The position numbers and the translations under genes are program-made. From contig JASLNQ010000005.1 in assembly GCA_030745955.1 (NCBI GenBank), positions 1 to 20,647 on the forward strand: a stretch of DNA of 20,647 nucleotides, given 5' to 3'. Of this stretch, positions 20,095 through 20,647 are shown piece by piece. Each line of letters opens with the position of its first letter. Position 1 is the stretch's first letter. This stretch comes from Dehalococcoidia bacterium. Lineage in GTDB: Bacteria; Chloroflexota; Dehalococcoidia; UBA1151; UBA1328. Under the pieces are notes generated by a model. It searched no databases. It saw only the letters and a program-made list of their open reading frames with translations, and was not told where the DNA came from.

Positions 20095-20647
20095 GGCTCT
20101 GTTGACATGATGCGATCGCACCGGTGTCATGCGTGGGCGGTGGAGAGCGTGCACTGCTTTGTGAGGGGTCGTGGTCTGATCCTGTAGATGTTGAAAGCTA
20201 CCCCGAGGAGCAGTGTCTGCAGCCTCTGTGTTTCCGGCGAGCGTCCCGGGGCCCTCGCAGACAGCTTGCGTTTGACCATCGAGAACACCGTCTCAACAAG
20301 CCCGCGGCGGGAATAGAGTTCTTCGGGAAAATTGCGCTGCATCTCTGCTCTTATACCCGTGGCCCTGCCAGGCACCTTGCTGCGTGTGGCGGGGATAACG
20401 CTCATGGCCCCTGCGACGTTGCGTATGTAGTCGTGGTTCTGGTGTGAATCGAACTCGGCGTTTGCCAGAACGAGGCTCACCGGACCCATTGTACGCGTCT
20501 TTTCCACCAGTTCAGGCAGGGAGGCAGTGTCGTTCGTCGGTCCCATGTGTGCGACCTGCGCCGTGATGACGAGCCTCTCCATGTCTGCCGCAATCACCCA
20601 TTTCGAATAGTGCCTGCGGGGGCGGCCTCCAGTTCTCTTCACGAAGT
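20095..20647 (-). mobile_element. IS4/IS5-like insertion sequence, 3' part (continues beyond window)
   Basis: The element contains the transposase C-terminal portion below. A likely outer end starts at GGCTCTGTTGACATGATGC (20095-20113), which resembles IS terminal sequences of the GGCTCTGTTG type. The other end lies beyond 20647, so inverted repeats and target duplications cannot be checked. Immediately outside the presumed end is a truncated copy of the TGTCATGCTGAACTTG repeat (20076-20091), suggesting insertion into or beside it. Confidence 0.5.
20127..20647 (-). CDS. DDE transposase, C-terminal part (N terminus outside window)
   Basis: About 173 residues are visible and the frame stays open to the window edge, so the GTG at 20642 is not a true start. 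'RRHYSKWVIAADMERLVITAQ' in adjacent parts contains the first Asp of the catalytic triad. 'VLANAEFDSHQNHDYIR' is the second-Asp region and 'RRGLVETVFSMVKRKL' contains the Glu, with the Tyr-Arg-Glu-Lys-type spacing of IS4/IS5 transposases. The second-Asp motif, usually LADxxYDS, reads 'LANAEFDS', so the catalytic Asp appears to be Asn61 of the visible part. That could inactivate the enzyme. The final residues 'CTLSTAHA' end at the stop at 20127. Confidence 0.8.
   Translation of the reverse strand, partial: FVKRTGGRPRRHYSKWVIAADMERLVITAQVAHMGPTNDTASLPELVEKTRTMGPVSLVLANAEFDSHQNHDYIRNVAGAMSVIPATRSKVPGRATGIRAEMQRNFPEELYSRRGLVETVFSMVKRKLSARAPGRSPETQRLQTLLLGVAFNIYRIRPRPLTKQCTLSTAHA

Noticed and set aside
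1..20647. CRISPR arrays, tRNA or rRNA genes
   Set aside because: No regularly spaced repeats of CRISPR type, and no cloverleaf-forming or rRNA-like segment was noticed in the intergenic gaps by eye.

Overview
The window is GC-rich bacterial DNA: Shine-Dalgarno-led genes, several TTG starts and lipobox lipoproteins, with no rRNA, tRNA, CRISPR array or phage module seen. A stand-alone archaellin-like gene (15267-15992, minus strand) beside ordinary bacterial metabolic genes, together with the GC-rich coding style and widespread intergenic repeats, suggests a member of the Chloroflexota (SAR202/Dehalococcoidia-like). That assignment is an inference, not a demonstrated identity.

Layout. (1) 1-1179, plus strand: the tail of a glycerophosphodiester phosphodiesterase-like TIM barrel, then ribulose-phosphate 3-epimerase. 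(2) 1271-4544, minus strand: a two-gene glycyl radical enzyme system, the radical enzyme first and its radical-SAM activase overlapping it by 11 bases. This is a complete anaerobic radical module whose substrate cannot be read from the sequence. (3) 4740-5743: a VOC/glyoxalase-fold protein (minus) and a GNAT acetyltransferase (plus). (4) 5904-10437, plus strand: a large LAL-type ATPase/LuxR regulator, followed by two tandem-duplicated secreted lipoproteins. (5) 10553-12818, minus strand: a secernin-like C69 peptidase and an inositol-monophosphatase-fold protein with replaced metal ligands. (6) 12986-14990, plus strand: a DUF302 protein, an SQR/flavocytochrome-c-like flavoprotein broken by a frameshift at a run of nine C, and a small dimeric alpha-beta-barrel protein. 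(7) 15267-15992, minus strand: the archaellin-like protein with a class III (prepilin-type) signal, a stem-loop-containing leader and a strong 3' hairpin. (8) 16455-19006, plus strand: an FAD-dependent oxidoreductase and a UroD/MtaA-like methyltransferase, probably one operon. (9) 19220-19960, minus strand: an SDR dehydrogenase. (10) About 20095 to the end: the 3' part of an IS4/IS5-like insertion sequence next to a dispersed repeat.

The most notable items are the archaellin in a bacterial context, the glycyl radical enzyme pair with unusual motif variants, the poly-C frameshift in the flavoprotein, the active-site-degenerate IMPase, and the regulator plus duplicated lipoproteins, which share a small palindromic motif. 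Intergenic gaps carry copies of short repeats of a kind scattered widely in bacterial genomes (near 1192, 15025, 19035-19217 and 20076).
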